Assembly (NCBI RefSeq): GCF_002803075.1
Contig: NZ_NNBK01000002.1
Span: 372,001-436,000, forward strand
Origin: Streptomyces sp. CB01373
Lineage (GTDB): Bacteria > Actinomycetota > Actinomycetes > Streptomycetales > Streptomycetaceae
DNA length: 64,000 bases
Reading direction: 5' to 3'
Shown here: positions 41,693 to 50,768 of the stretch, one piece after another
Numbering within the stretch: the stretch's first letter is position 1
How the letters are laid out: every line of letters begins with the position of its first letter
The notes under the pieces: model-generated
What the model saw: only the letters and a program-made list of their open reading frames with translations
Told to the model about the DNA's origin: nothing
The model's database searches: none
Position numbers and translations under genes: made by a program

Positions 41693-42694
41693 CTACCCGC
41701 CCTGGGCCGAGGTCAGGCCCTGGACGCGGGCCAGTATCGACACCTGCTGTCCGGCCGCGCCCTTCGGTGGGTCGAGGGCCACTTCGTTGGAGAAGAACTC
41801 CATCGTCAGGGACTGCCTGACCTCGCCCGTGGTGAGGGCCTGGACGTCCTTGTTGGGGGTGGGCACGGAGGCGCCCTCGGCGGCGGTCTGCTTCTCGTAG
41901 TGGCGGGTGGTGAAGAACACCAGCGCCCCGCCGTCCGCGGTGCGCAGCGCCAGCGGGGCGAAGGCGCCGTCCGTTCTGGGCTGGTCGATGTACTGCCGCG
42001 CCAGCCCCGGACGGCTCGCGGCCCTGTCGCGCAGCTCGCGCCAGCCGGTGGTGTGCGGGCCGTCGGCGAAGGTGTCCCCGCCGTTGCTCAGGTACGTCGC
42101 GTAGCCCTGGCTCAAGTCACCGGGCACGACAGCCAGTTCGCCACTGCTCTCGGGCAGGGCCTCGGCCAGGCCGTCCTCGTCCTTCCGGAACTCCGGTATG
42201 TCCCCGGGGGCCACCAGCGTCAGATACGCCACCCGCCACTCCTCGGTGACGCCGTAGCGCAGGAACACCATCAGCCAGCGCTGGTTCCCGCCCTTGTTGC
42301 CCTTGGCGTCGGCGAGGAACCAGCGCGGCCAGCCCGCCTTCTGGGGGATCGTGAACCTGGCGTCCGTCAGCGTCAGCGGTGTGTGCGCGGGGTTGCCCTC
42401 CGGGTGGTTGGCACGCCCGGCCTTCAGCCGTGCCCCGTCGATGGCGCCGAGCGCGCCCACCACGAAGCCCGCGTCCAGGGTGCGGTCGTAGGCCTTGTCG
42501 GCCGCGTTGTACGCCTCGGTGAACCGATTCAGCGCCTTCGCGGCCTCCGCGGGGGTGGTGGCCGGAAGCACCTCGCGCTCACCGTGCACCACCACGCACC
42601 CGCTCGCCGTCAGCGTCAGCGCGGCCGCCGTGACCGTCGCCGTCGCCCAGCGCTCAAGCCTGCGAAGCCTGCGAGGGCCGCGAACCCTGCTCAT
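41693..42694 (-). CDS. Putative lipoprotein coupled to efeU
   Basis: A 333-residue exported protein. The signal peptide (basic RRLRRLERW, hydrophobic TVTAAALTLTASGC) ends at a lipobox with Cys at about residue 33. The mature part shows no recognised domain; it contains LNRFTEAYNAADKAYDR and repeated beta-type segments. Its ATG lies 41 bp inside the 3' end of efeU on the same strand, so it is translationally coupled and probably belongs to the iron-uptake operon. A scaffold or binding role at the membrane is an inference only. Confidence 0.8.
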   Translation of the reverse strand: MSRVRGPRRLRRLERWATATVTAAALTLTASGCVVVHGEREVLPATTPAEAAKALNRFTEAYNAADKAYDRTLDAGFVVGALGAIDGARLKAGRANHPEGNPAHTPLTLTDARFTIPQKAGWPRWFLADAKGNKGGNQRWLMVFLRYGVTEEWRVAYLTLVAPGDIPEFRKDEDGLAEALPESSGELAVVPGDLSQGYATYLSNGGDTFADGPHTTGWRELRDRAASRPGLARQYIDQPRTDGAFAPLALRTADGGALVFFTTRHYEKQTAAEGASVPTPNKDVQALTTGEVRQSLTMEFFSNEVALDPPKGAAGQQVSILARVQGLTSAQGG

Positions 42695-43526
42695 CAGCCA
42701 CCGTCACCTTCCTCTTCCCGGAGGCGAACCCTACCGGGGCGAAGAAGAAGGTGAGCGTCGGGACCAAGTACAGCAGCCACACCGTGACCTGAAGCACCGT
42801 CGGGTCGGGCTGGAAGTTGAACACGCCCTTCAGCAGCGTGCCGTACCAGCTGTCCGGCGGGATGGCGCCGCTGATGTCGAAGGCCAGGTTGCCAAGCCCC
42901 GGGACCCAGCCGGCCTCCTGGAGGTCGTGCAGGCCGTATGCCAGCACACCCGCCGCGACGACGACCAGCATGGCGCCGGTCCAGGTGAAGAACTTGGCGA
43001 GGTTGATCCGCAGCGCGCCCCGGTAGAACAGCCAGCCGAGCAGGACGGCCGTGGCCAGGCCGAGGGCGACGCCGATGAGCGGGCGCGGGGTGCCGTCGGA
43101 GGCCGCGTGCACCGACGCCCACACGAACAGCGCCGTCTCCAGGCCCTCCCGGCCCACGGCCAGGAACGCGGTGGCGACCAGCGCGCCTGTCCCCATCGCC
43201 AGCGCCTGGTCCAGCTTGCCGTGCAGCTCGGACTTCAAGTGCCGGGCGGTGCGCCGCATCCAGAAGACCATCCAGGTCACCAGGGCGACGGCGAGGACCG
43301 ACAGGCCGCCGCCGAGCGCCTCCTTCGCCTGGAACGTCAGCTCCTGGGAGCCGAATTCGAGGACGCAGCCGAAGCCCATGGCGATGGCGACCGCGATGCC
43401 GATACCGGTCCAGATCGGCTTCAGGGCGTCCCTGCGGCCGGTCTTGACCAGATAGGCGATGAGGATGCACACGACGAGGCTGGCTTCCAGCCCCTCGCGC
43501 AGGCCGATCAGATAGTTGGAGAACAC
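42654..43526 (-). CDS. efeU: Ferrous/ferric iron permease EfeU (FTR1 family)
   Basis: A 290-residue, seven-helix permease. The two iron-carrying RExxE motifs are LREGLEASLVV at residues 9-19 and VGREGLETALF midway. It moves iron across the membrane as part of EfeUOB. The GTG start is 3 bp after the efeB stop, and the 3' end overlaps the lipoprotein gene. The cytoplasmic tail is charged and variable. Confidence 0.94.
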   Translation of the reverse strand: MFSNYLIGLREGLEASLVVCILIAYLVKTGRRDALKPIWTGIGIAVAIAMGFGCVLEFGSQELTFQAKEALGGGLSVLAVALVTWMVFWMRRTARHLKSELHGKLDQALAMGTGALVATAFLAVGREGLETALFVWASVHAASDGTPRPLIGVALGLATAVLLGWLFYRGALRINLAKFFTWTGAMLVVVAAGVLAYGLHDLQEAGWVPGLGNLAFDISGAIPPDSWYGTLLKGVFNFQPDPTVLQVTVWLLYLVPTLTFFFAPVGFASGKRKVTVADEQGSRPSQASQA

Positions 43527-43529
43527 GGG

Positions 43530-44789
43530 TCACGCCTCCTCGGACAGCAGGGTGCGGCCCCACCAGTCGTGCGTGTCACGCACGCCGGGCGGGATCGCGA
43601 AGACCGCCGAACCCACGTGCTGGATGTACTGGTTGAGCGCGTCCGACGCCGCCAGCCTGCGCTGGAGCGGGATGAACCCGTGGCGCGGGTCGCGCTGGTA
43701 GGCCAGGAAGAACAGTCCGGCGTCCAGGCGGCCGAGGCCGTCGGTGCCGTCGGTGAAGGAGTAGCCGCGGCGCAGGATCGTGATGCCGTCGTTGGAGTCG
43801 GGGTGCGCGAGCCGTACGTGCGCGGTGGGCTTCATCGCCTTCAGGAACGGCTCGTCGTGCTCCTTGGGCTTGCCGACCGGCGCGCCCTCGCCCTTGTCCC
43901 GGCCGAAGATTTCCTCCTGCTCCTGGAGCGGAGCCCGGTCCCAGGTCTCGATGTTCATCCGGATGCGCCGGGCGACGAGGTACGAACCCCCGTGCATCCA
44001 GGCGTCGTTCGCGCCGCCGTCCTGGTCGCCGACCCAGACGTGCTCCGTCAGCCGGCCGGTCTCGGTGCCCGCGATGTTGCGGGTGCCGTCCTTGAACCCG
44101 AAGAGGTTGCGCGGGGTGTGGGCGTCCGGGGTGGTGGAGGAGGTCTTGCCGAAGCCGAGCTGGGACCAGCGGACGGCGACCTTGCCGAAGCCGATGCGGG
44201 CCAGGTTGCGGATCGCGTGCACGGCGACCTGCGGGTCGTCCGCGCAGGCCTGGATGCACAGGTCGCCGCCGGTGCGGGAGCGGTCCAGGTTGTCGCCGGG
44301 GAACTTGGGCAGGTCCACCAGGGCGGCCGGCCGCTTGTCCCGCAGCCCGAACCTGTCGAACAGCGACGGCCCGAAGCCGATGGTCAGCGTCAGCCGCGAG
44401 GGGTTGAGGCCCAGCGCCTCGCCGGTGTCGTCGGGCGGCGCCTCGGGGAGTCCGCCGTACGCGCCCTCGCCGACCTCCTTGCCGGCGGTCATCCGGCGTG
44501 CGGCGGCCGTCCAGTCCTTCAGCAGCCGTACGAACTCGGCGCGGTCGTCGGTCTTCACGTCGAACGCGGCGAAGTGCAGCCGGTCCTGCACGGCCGTGGC
44601 GATGCCGGCCTGGTGGGCGCCGTGGAACTCCACCGCGCCGCCCGCTTCCGCGCCGACCGGGTCCAGGTCGGAGCCGGCCTTGGTCATCGCCACCGCGCCG
44701 CCGGCCGCGACGGCGCCGAGCGCGATCCCCGCCCCGCCCCAGCCGATCACGGCGCGGCGGGACGGAGTGCTGCCCTGGGTATCGGTCAT
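43530..44789 (-). CDS. efeB: Dye-decolourising peroxidase EfeB (deferrochelatase), Tat-exported
   Basis: A 419-residue haem enzyme. The N-terminus carries a twin-arginine signal (PSRRAVIGWGGAGIALGAV). The DyP core shows FGFKDGTRNIAGTE (GxxDG motif with the catalytic Asp), GGSYLVARRIRMNIETWD and HVRLAHPDSNDGITILRRGYSF with the proximal haem His region. In the Efe system it oxidises ferrous iron or, as proposed for E. coli, recovers iron from haem without opening the ring. Located between efeO and efeU. Confidence 0.94.
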   Translation of the reverse strand: MTDTQGSTPSRRAVIGWGGAGIALGAVAAGGAVAMTKAGSDLDPVGAEAGGAVEFHGAHQAGIATAVQDRLHFAAFDVKTDDRAEFVRLLKDWTAAARRMTAGKEVGEGAYGGLPEAPPDDTGEALGLNPSRLTLTIGFGPSLFDRFGLRDKRPAALVDLPKFPGDNLDRSRTGGDLCIQACADDPQVAVHAIRNLARIGFGKVAVRWSQLGFGKTSSTTPDAHTPRNLFGFKDGTRNIAGTETGRLTEHVWVGDQDGGANDAWMHGGSYLVARRIRMNIETWDRAPLQEQEEIFGRDKGEGAPVGKPKEHDEPFLKAMKPTAHVRLAHPDSNDGITILRRGYSFTDGTDGLGRLDAGLFFLAYQRDPRHGFIPLQRRLAASDALNQYIQHVGSAVFAIPPGVRDTHDWWGRTLLSEEA

Positions 44790-44806
44790 CTCCAGCCTCT
44801 GCTTCA

Positions 44807-45943
44807 CTACTTCACGACGGCCGCGGCGAGCTTGGACAGCGGCTCGGCGAGCGCGTTCACCGCGTCCGAGAGCTCCTTGCGGTCGTCCTTGCCGACCTTG
44901 TCGTAGGAGACGAACTCGTACGACGTCTTGTCCTTGCGGTACTTGTCGAGAAGCGTCTCGAGCGCGGCGAACTGCTTGTCGAGCTCCTTGGCCAGCGCCG
45001 GGTCGTTCTTCGAGGCGACCGGCCTGAGGAGTTCGTACGCCTTCTGCGCGCCCTCGACGTTGCCCTTGAAGTCGACCAGGTCGGTGTGGGCGTAGCGGTC
45101 CTCCTCGCCGGTGACCTTGCCCTGGGCGACCTCGTCGAGGAGTTCCTTGGCGCCGTTGGCCATGGAGGTCGGGGTGATCTCGGCGGTGCCCACCCGCTGC
45201 TGCCAGTCCTTGAGGTCGGTGAGGAGCTGGTCGGCGAGCGTCTTCTCCTCGGCGCCGATCTTTCCGTCCTTCCACAGCGACTTCTCCAGGCGGTGCCAGC
45301 CGGTCCACTTCTGGCCGTCCTCCAGGCCGTCCTCGCGGACGTCGACCTTGGGGTCGATGTCGCCGAAGGACTCCGCGACCGGCTCCGTGCGCTCCCAGCC
45401 GAGGCGGGAGATCGCGTACGCCTTCTTGGCGGCCGGCACGTCGCCGGCCTTGATCGCCTTCACGAAGGCCTCGACGCGGGGCAGGGTCTCGTCGGCCTGG
45501 TCCTGGGCGTACTGGCGGTAGTCGGCGACGGCCGTGTCCAGCTTCGGGTCGCGCTTGGCGACCGCGCCGCCGGTCGCCTTGACCTCCTGGCGGATGCCCT
45601 TGCCCTTCATGCCCGGCTTGCAGGCGATGAGGTAGTCGCCGGCCTTCACCTCTGCGGTGATCTTCTGCTTGATGCCGGGGCCGATGTTCTCGCGCTCGGC
45701 GACGATCCGGTCGTCCGGGAAGAGGAGGTAGACCTCGGTGACCTTCGAGCCCTTGTTCTCGATGGCGAGCTCGACGTGCCCGGCCGGGAACTCCTTCTTC
45801 GAGACCTCGCAGGAGTCGTCCTTCGCGGTCACGTCGACCACCCGGTCGGTGTCCTGGGCACCGCTCTTCTGCGTACAGGCCGTCACGGCGGTCAGCGCGA
45901 CCGCTGCCGCGGCGGTGATGACGGAGAAGCGGACGGCTCGCAC
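44807..45943 (-). CDS. efeO: Iron uptake lipoprotein EfeO (M75 peptidase domain)
   Basis: A 378-residue secreted protein starting at GTG 45943 (GGGAG 6 nt upstream), with signal peptide VRAVRFSVITAAAAVALTAVTAC and lipobox Cys. An N-terminal cupredoxin-like domain (DDSCEVSKKEFPAGHVELAIENKGSK) is followed by the M75 domain with the HxxE motif GWHRLEKSLW. It binds periplasmic-equivalent iron and passes it to EfeB/EfeU. Two abutting iron boxes precede it, so the efeOBU-lipoprotein operon should be repressed by iron. Confidence 0.94.
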   Translation of the reverse strand: MRAVRFSVITAAAAVALTAVTACTQKSGAQDTDRVVDVTAKDDSCEVSKKEFPAGHVELAIENKGSKVTEVYLLFPDDRIVAERENIGPGIKQKITAEVKAGDYLIACKPGMKGKGIRQEVKATGGAVAKRDPKLDTAVADYRQYAQDQADETLPRVEAFVKAIKAGDVPAAKKAYAISRLGWERTEPVAESFGDIDPKVDVREDGLEDGQKWTGWHRLEKSLWKDGKIGAEEKTLADQLLTDLKDWQQRVGTAEITPTSMANGAKELLDEVAQGKVTGEEDRYAHTDLVDFKGNVEGAQKAYELLRPVASKNDPALAKELDKQFAALETLLDKYRKDKTSYEFVSYDKVGKDDRKELSDAVNALAEPLSKLAAAVVK

Positions 45944-45990
45944 GAGGGCTCCCGGAAGTGGCTGGAAGGTGACCTGACACCCCACAACCC

Positions 45991-46028
45991 TTGGTGAGGC
46001 TTGCCTAACTTAACCGAGGCTTACCTGG
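45991..46028. promoter_or_regulatory. Two abutting DmdR/IdeR-type iron boxes before efeO
   Basis: TTGGTGAGGCTTGCCTAAC (45991-46009) and TTAACCGAGGCTTACCTGG (46010-46028) each resemble the 19-bp palindrome TTAGGTTAGCCTAACCTAA. They lie 48-85 bp upstream of the efeO GTG. Confidence 0.8.
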
Positions 46029-46130
46029 TTCCTACCCGTGCGGACCGTGATTCCTGTCTCATGATCCGCGTACGGGAACGAACTGATCGCGAATGCGCCA
46101 AGAACGGGCAAAGGGGAGGTCAAGGCAGAG

Positions 46131-46955
46131 TCAAGGGGTCCTTCTGGGGGTCACCAGGACCGCACCCGTACGCGGATGCGGCAGCACCTCGACCTGCTGG
46201 TCGTAGACCCGTGAGAGCAGCGCCTCGGAGAAGACCTCGGCGGGCGGGCCGTCGGCCACGACACGACCGGCGCACAGGATCGCGACCCGGTGCGCGTACG
46301 CGGCGGCCAGTCCCAGGTCGTGCAGCACCACGACGACCGCGTCCCCGGCGTGCGCCCTTTCCCGGCACAGCCGCAGCACCATCTCCTGGTGCTTCAGGTC
46401 GAGCGCGGCGGTCGGCTCGTCGAGCAGCAGCAGCGGTGCCCGCTGGGCCAGCACCCGGGCGAGCGCGACCCGGGCCCGCTCACCGCCGCTGAGCGCCGGG
46501 AACGGGCGCGCGGCGAACGCGGTCACCTCGGTGGCGGCCATCGCCTCGGCCACGATCCGCTCGTCCTCGTCCGGGGACGCCGAGGACGCGTGCGGGGCAC
46601 GGCCCATCCGTACGACCTCCTCGACGGCGAAGGGGAAGGAGAGCGCCGCCGACTGCGGCAGCACGGCGCGGCGCAGCGCGAGTTCGGGCGCGGACCACTC
46701 GTGGGCCGGGCGGCCGTGCACGCGTACCACGCCCCCCGTGGGCGGGAGATCGGCGGCGAGCGCGGCCAACAGGGTCGACTTTCCGGCGCCGTTGGGGCCG
46801 ACCAGGGCCAGCACCTCCCCGGCGCGGACCGCGACGTCGACGCCGTCGAGCACCTCGCGGGCGCCGCGGCGCACTCGCAGCGCCTCCGTCTCGGCGAGCA
46901 CGTCGCCCGGACCGGCCGGGGCGGGGGGAACCGGTCGGATCCTCGGCAGTCTCAT
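46131..46955 (-). CDS. hmuV: Haem ABC transporter ATP-binding protein HmuV
   Basis: A 274-residue ATPase with Walker A VGPNGAGKSTLLAALA, signature PALSGGERARVALARVL, Walker B LLLLDEPTAALD and H-loop VVLHDLGLAAAYA. The ATG overlaps the hmuU stop by 4 bp. The combination with a FecCD permease and the HmuT-type binding protein identifies the haem importer; ferric siderophore import is the alternative, made less likely by the neighbouring HtaA and haem oxygenase genes. Confidence 0.92.
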   Translation of the reverse strand: MRLPRIRPVPPAPAGPGDVLAETEALRVRRGAREVLDGVDVAVRAGEVLALVGPNGAGKSTLLAALAADLPPTGGVVRVHGRPAHEWSAPELALRRAVLPQSAALSFPFAVEEVVRMGRAPHASSASPDEDERIVAEAMAATEVTAFAARPFPALSGGERARVALARVLAQRAPLLLLDEPTAALDLKHQEMVLRLCRERAHAGDAVVVVLHDLGLAAAYAHRVAILCAGRVVADGPPAEVFSEALLSRVYDQQVEVLPHPRTGAVLVTPRRTP

Positions 46956-48046
46956 GCCCAGCCTCCTTGCCTGCGGCGGGTACGGCGCAGCAGCCAGAAG
47001 AAGAACGGGCTGCCGACCAGTGCGGTGAGCACGCCGAGCGGAAGCTCGGCGGGTGCGGCGACGGTGCGGGCGGCCAGATCCGCGCCGAGCAGGACGAGCG
47101 CGCCGAGCAGGGCGCTGCCCGGCACCAGGAAGCGGTGCCCGGGCCCGGCCGCCATCCGCAGCAGATGCGGTACGACCAGACCGACGAAGCCGATGATTCC
47201 GGCGACGCTGACGGCCGCCGCGGTCAGCAGGGCGATGACCAGCACCAGCACGACGCGCAACCGCTCCACGTCCACGCCCAGGTGCCGGGCCGGACCCTCG
47301 CCGAGCGAGAGCAGGTCCAGGCGGCGCGCGTACAGCGGCGCGACGCCCAGTCCGAGCACCGCGCACGGCAGGACGGCCATGACCTTCGGCCAGGTGGCCT
47401 GGGAGAGCGAGCCGAGCTGCCAGAAGGCGATCTGGTTGACCGCGGCGGAGTCGGCGAAGAACAGGAACAGGCCGATCAGCGCGCCCGCGAAGGCGTTCAC
47501 CGCGATCCCGGTGAGGATCAGCGTCACCACCTCCGTCCGGCCGCCCGAGCGCGCCATCGCGTACACCAGCAGGACCGTGCCGAGGCCCGCCGCGAAGGCG
47601 GCCACCGAAACCGTCCAGGTGCCGAGGAAGTCGAGCCCGAGGGCGATCGCGGCGACCGCGCCGACCGCCGCGCCCGAGGAGACCCCGATGACGCCCGGCT
47701 CGGCCAGCGGATTGCCGAACACGCCCTGCATCAGCGCGCCCGCGCAGCCCAGTGAGGCGCCCACGAGCAGGGCCAGCACGATGCGCGGGAAGCGCACGTT
47801 CCACAGCACCGACTCCGCGACCCGGTCGAGACCGCCGCCGCCGAGGCCGATCCGGTGCAGCACGGAGGAGAGCACCTCGCCGGTCGGGATCGGGTACGCG
47901 CCGGTCCCGGCGGCGACCGGCACCAGCACGAGCAGGCCGAGCACCAGACCACCCGTCAGGAACCAGGCCGTGCCGCGCCGCTTCCGCCCGGCGGGGGCGG
48001 GCGGCGCCTGGAGAGGGCGTACGGGTTTGTCGTCCAGTGCCGTCAC
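46952..48046 (-). CDS. hmuU: FecCD-type haem permease HmuU
   Basis: A 364-residue permease with about nine or ten helices, beginning with GTG 48046. Signature segments are LRFPRIVLALLVGASLG-like NVRFPRIVLALLVGA, GALMQGVFGNPLAEPGVIGVSSGAA and RVVLVLVIALLTAAAVSVAGIIGFVGLVVPHLLR, all FecCD-typical. It forms the membrane channel of HmuTUV. Confidence 0.93.
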   Translation of the reverse strand: MTALDDKPVRPLQAPPAPAGRKRRGTAWFLTGGLVLGLLVLVPVAAGTGAYPIPTGEVLSSVLHRIGLGGGGLDRVAESVLWNVRFPRIVLALLVGASLGCAGALMQGVFGNPLAEPGVIGVSSGAAVGAVAAIALGLDFLGTWTVSVAAFAAGLGTVLLVYAMARSGGRTEVVTLILTGIAVNAFAGALIGLFLFFADSAAVNQIAFWQLGSLSQATWPKVMAVLPCAVLGLGVAPLYARRLDLLSLGEGPARHLGVDVERLRVVLVLVIALLTAAAVSVAGIIGFVGLVVPHLLRMAAGPGHRFLVPGSALLGALVLLGADLAARTVAAPAELPLGVLTALVGSPFFFWLLRRTRRRQGGWA

Positions 48047-49065
48047 CGGGCACCGCCCGCGTAGAGCTGGTCGACGATCGAGCGCAACACCTGGTCCGTG
48101 CGCGGGCCGTAGTTGAGCAGCACGCCGTCCTCGACGGACACGACCCGGCGCTCCATGCCCGCCGGTGTCTGGGCGATACCGGGGATCTTCACCAGCCCGT
48201 CGAGGCCGCCGACGGATTCGAGGCCCTTGCTCATCACCAGGATCGCGTCCGGAGCCGCCTTCGCCAGCGCCTCGGTGGTGATGGCGGTGAAGTCCTTCGT
48301 CAGCCCCGAGTCGGCGCCCGCGTCGATCCCGCCGCCCGCCTCGATGAGCGAGGCCGCGCCGGACCCGGCGCCGCCGATCAGATAGACCGAGGCCGAGCCG
48401 CGCAGGTACAGGAAGGCGACGCGGGGATGGTCGGCGTGCGCCGGGATCGCCTCGCGCACGGCGTCGATCCGGTCCTGGGAGCGCCTGGTCAGCTCCTGGC
48501 CCGCGGCCGGTACGCCGAGCGCGCCGGCGACCGCCTGGATGCGCGCCCCCACGTCGGCGAGGCCGGCGGCCGGCTTCACCACGAGCACGGGGACGCCCGC
48601 GGCGCGGATCTGGTCCATGGCCTCCACCGGCCCGCTGGTGGTCTCGGCCAGCACCAGGTCCGGGGCGAGGGACAGGACGCTCTCGGCGGACACGTCGTGA
48701 TTGCGGGTCACCACCGGCAGCTCGGCCGCCTGCTGGAAGGTGGCGGTGATGTCACGGGCGACGACCCGGTCGCCGAGCCCCAGCGTGAACACGATCTCGC
48801 TGAGACTTCCGGACAACGGGACGATCCGGCGCGCCTTCTTGACGGTCACCTCCTTGCCGTCGGCGGAACGGACCGTGGCGGGCAGCCGGGGCGAGGGTGT
48901 GCCGGCCAGGGGTTCGACCCGGTTGTCGACGGCGGCGGCAGCCGTCGTCGCGGCGGATCCCCGGTCCGTGCCGGAGGGTCTTGAGCCGGAACAACCGGTA
49001 GCGGTCAGGGTGAGGGCGAGCACGGACACCAGTGCTCCCGCCAGTGTTGTGCGCAAGCGTCGCAC
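48043..49065 (-). CDS. hmuT: Haem-binding lipoprotein HmuT
   Basis: A 340-residue substrate-binding lipoprotein, start GTG 49065, signal VRRLRTTLAGALVSVLALTLTATGC. The class III binding-protein fold is indicated by RRIVPLSGSLSEIVFTLGLGDRVVARD, SLAPDLVLAETTSG and PRVAFLYLRG. The Tyr/His ligands of haem were not traced with certainty. Its stop overlaps the hmuU start. A perfect iron box (49117-49135) lies upstream, shared with the divergent htaA gene. Confidence 0.92.
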   Translation of the reverse strand: MRRLRTTLAGALVSVLALTLTATGCSGSRPSGTDRGSAATTAAAAVDNRVEPLAGTPSPRLPATVRSADGKEVTVKKARRIVPLSGSLSEIVFTLGLGDRVVARDITATFQQAAELPVVTRNHDVSAESVLSLAPDLVLAETTSGPVEAMDQIRAAGVPVLVVKPAAGLADVGARIQAVAGALGVPAAGQELTRRSQDRIDAVREAIPAHADHPRVAFLYLRGSASVYLIGGAGSGAASLIEAGGGIDAGADSGLTKDFTAITTEALAKAAPDAILVMSKGLESVGGLDGLVKIPGIAQTPAGMERRVVSVEDGVLLNYGPRTDQVLRSIVDQLYAGGAR

Positions 49066-49116
49066 GGTTCCGTCCGTTCCTTTCGGGGGGTACTGCCAGC
49101 ATCTGACCGGCACATC

Positions 49117-49135
49117 TTAGGTTAGCCTTACCTTC
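49117..49135. promoter_or_regulatory. Iron box between hmuT and htaA
   Basis: TTAGGTTAGCCTTACCTTC matches the DtxR-family consensus palindrome at nearly every position and lies 52 bp from hmuT and 34 bp from htaA, so one repressor dimer pair could control both. Confidence 0.9.
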
Positions 49136-49168
49136 GTTTGCTACCGGTTGTGGATCGGGAGGTTCCCC

Positions 49169-50635
49169 ATGCCCGCGCGCCTTCGCGCTCTGGTCACCGC
49201 GTCGTTCACGGCTCTCGCCGTGCTCGCCGCGGCCCTGTCGGCGGTCCTGCTGCCGGCCACCGCCGCCCACGCCGAGAGCCGTACCGTCCAGGGCGGCCGG
49301 CTGGACTGGGGCATCAAGTCCTCCTTCCAGAGCTATGTCACCGGGCCGATAGCCAAGGGGAGTTACTTCCTGACCGGCGGTGCCGCGACGGTCGGCGGCA
49401 GCACCTTCCGCTTCCACTCGGCGACCGGCTCCTACGACGGCGCCACGGGCGCGTTCCGTGCCTCGTTCTCCGGCGGTGTCCGCTTCGTCGGCCATCAGGC
49501 GGCAAGCGGCGGCTACCAGCTCGACCTCACCCTCAGCCGGCCCACCGTGAGCGTCAACGGCTCCGTCGGCACGCTCTACGTGGACGTCGTCAGCAAGGCG
49601 AAGGACACCGGGAGCGTCACGACCGCCGCTCAGGTGCCCTTCGCCACCCTCTCCCTCGGCGGGGTCGACATGAGGGGCGGCGGTGACGCCGTCGTCCTCA
49701 ACAACCTGCCCGCCACGCTCACCCCCCAGGGCGCGCGGTCCTTCGCCGGCTACTACACGGCCGGAACCCCGCTGGACCCGGTGAGCCTCGCGGCGGACGT
49801 ACGCCCGGCCGCGAAGGCGGCGGCCCCCTCGCTCACGCCCACCCCGTCCAAGTCCGCGCAGAAGAAGGCGGCTTCGCACCGGGCGCTCGTGAACGGCGCC
49901 GTCGACTGGGGCGTGCGCCGCACCTTCCGCGAGTACGTCACCGGCGACATCGCCCGCGGCAAGTGGACCCTGACCGGCGGGGCCCAGGACGGCGGCGCCC
50001 TCTTCCGCTTCCCCTCCGGCCGGGGCACGTACGACAAGGGCGCACTCGACGCCACCTTCAAGGGCGCCGTCCGCTTCACCGGCGCGCACGGCCTGGACCT
50101 GGAACTCAGCGCCGTCCGCGTCACCGTCGCCAAGGGCACGGGCACGCTCTACGCCGACGTGACGAGCGACCGCCTGACCGGCAGGAAGGTCCCGCTGGTC
50201 ACCTTCGCGGCCAAGGACCTGACCGCCCGCGACGGCCTGGCGAAGGTGACCGAGGCACCGGCCGAGCTGACCGCCCGCGGCGCCGAGGCGTTCGGCGGGA
50301 TGTACCCGGCGGGCACCGCGATGGACCCGGTGTCCCTGGCCGTCGCCCTCACCGAGGGCGCCGAACTGCCCGCGCTGCCCGACCTGGGCAGCGCGGTCAC
50401 CGACACCGCCGCGCCCGCCCCCACGACGGCCGCCCCCGACCCCGACCCGTCGGTCGAACCGGTCGCGGCCACCGGCGACGACGGCACCCCGGTCCTGCCG
50501 GTCGCACTCGGCGCGGGAGGCGCGCTGGTGCTGGCACTCGGCGGCGCGGCGCTCCTCCGCCGCAGGAACCGCACGGCCGCCGCCGCGTCGGCCACGGGTT
50601 CCGGCACCGACGAGGAGCGGTCCGGCGGATCGTGA
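49169..50635 (+). CDS. htaA: HtaA-domain haem-binding surface protein (first)
   Basis: A 488-residue exported protein; ATG 49169 has GGGAGG upstream. A signal peptide ends near ATAAHA (about residue 38). Two HtaA domains follow: LDWGIKSSFQSYVTGPIAKG (about 44-200) and VDWGVRRTFREYVTGDIARG (about 240-395), each with the conserved Tyr and later His/FxG segments that bind haem in Corynebacterium HtaA. The end has VAATG, a membrane helix and an RRRN tail, resembling a class E sortase signal (LAxTG). It divergently faces hmuT across an iron box and would hand haem to HmuT. Confidence 0.9.
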   Translation: MPARLRALVTASFTALAVLAAALSAVLLPATAAHAESRTVQGGRLDWGIKSSFQSYVTGPIAKGSYFLTGGAATVGGSTFRFHSATGSYDGATGAFRASFSGGVRFVGHQAASGGYQLDLTLSRPTVSVNGSVGTLYVDVVSKAKDTGSVTTAAQVPFATLSLGGVDMRGGGDAVVLNNLPATLTPQGARSFAGYYTAGTPLDPVSLAADVRPAAKAAAPSLTPTPSKSAQKKAASHRALVNGAVDWGVRRTFREYVTGDIARGKWTLTGGAQDGGALFRFPSGRGTYDKGALDATFKGAVRFTGAHGLDLELSAVRVTVAKGTGTLYADVTSDRLTGRKVPLVTFAAKDLTARDGLAKVTEAPAELTARGAEAFGGMYPAGTAMDPVSLAVALTEGAELPALPDLGSAVTDTAAPAPTTAAPDPDPSVEPVAATGDDGTPVLPVALGAGGALVLALGGAALLRRRNRTAAAASATGSGTDEERSGGS

Positions 50636-50698
50636 CCCTTCGCGGCCGTCCGGCCCGCTGAGCCAGAGACCCTCACTCCCCACCCCCCCCACGTCCGA

Positions 50699-50729
50699 TT
50701 CCCTTTCCCTCTCCCTTTTCCTTCCTTCC
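50699..50729. repeat. 31-nt uninterrupted polypyrimidine tract
   Basis: A run of only C and T with a TTCC/TCCC character lies between the two htaA genes, preceded by eight C residues at about 50682-50690. It lies 40 bp upstream of the second htaA start and would be in its leader. Confidence 0.7.
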
Positions 50730-50768
50730 GCCGCCCCACCGGTGGACCCCGTCACGAGGAGAACCGCC

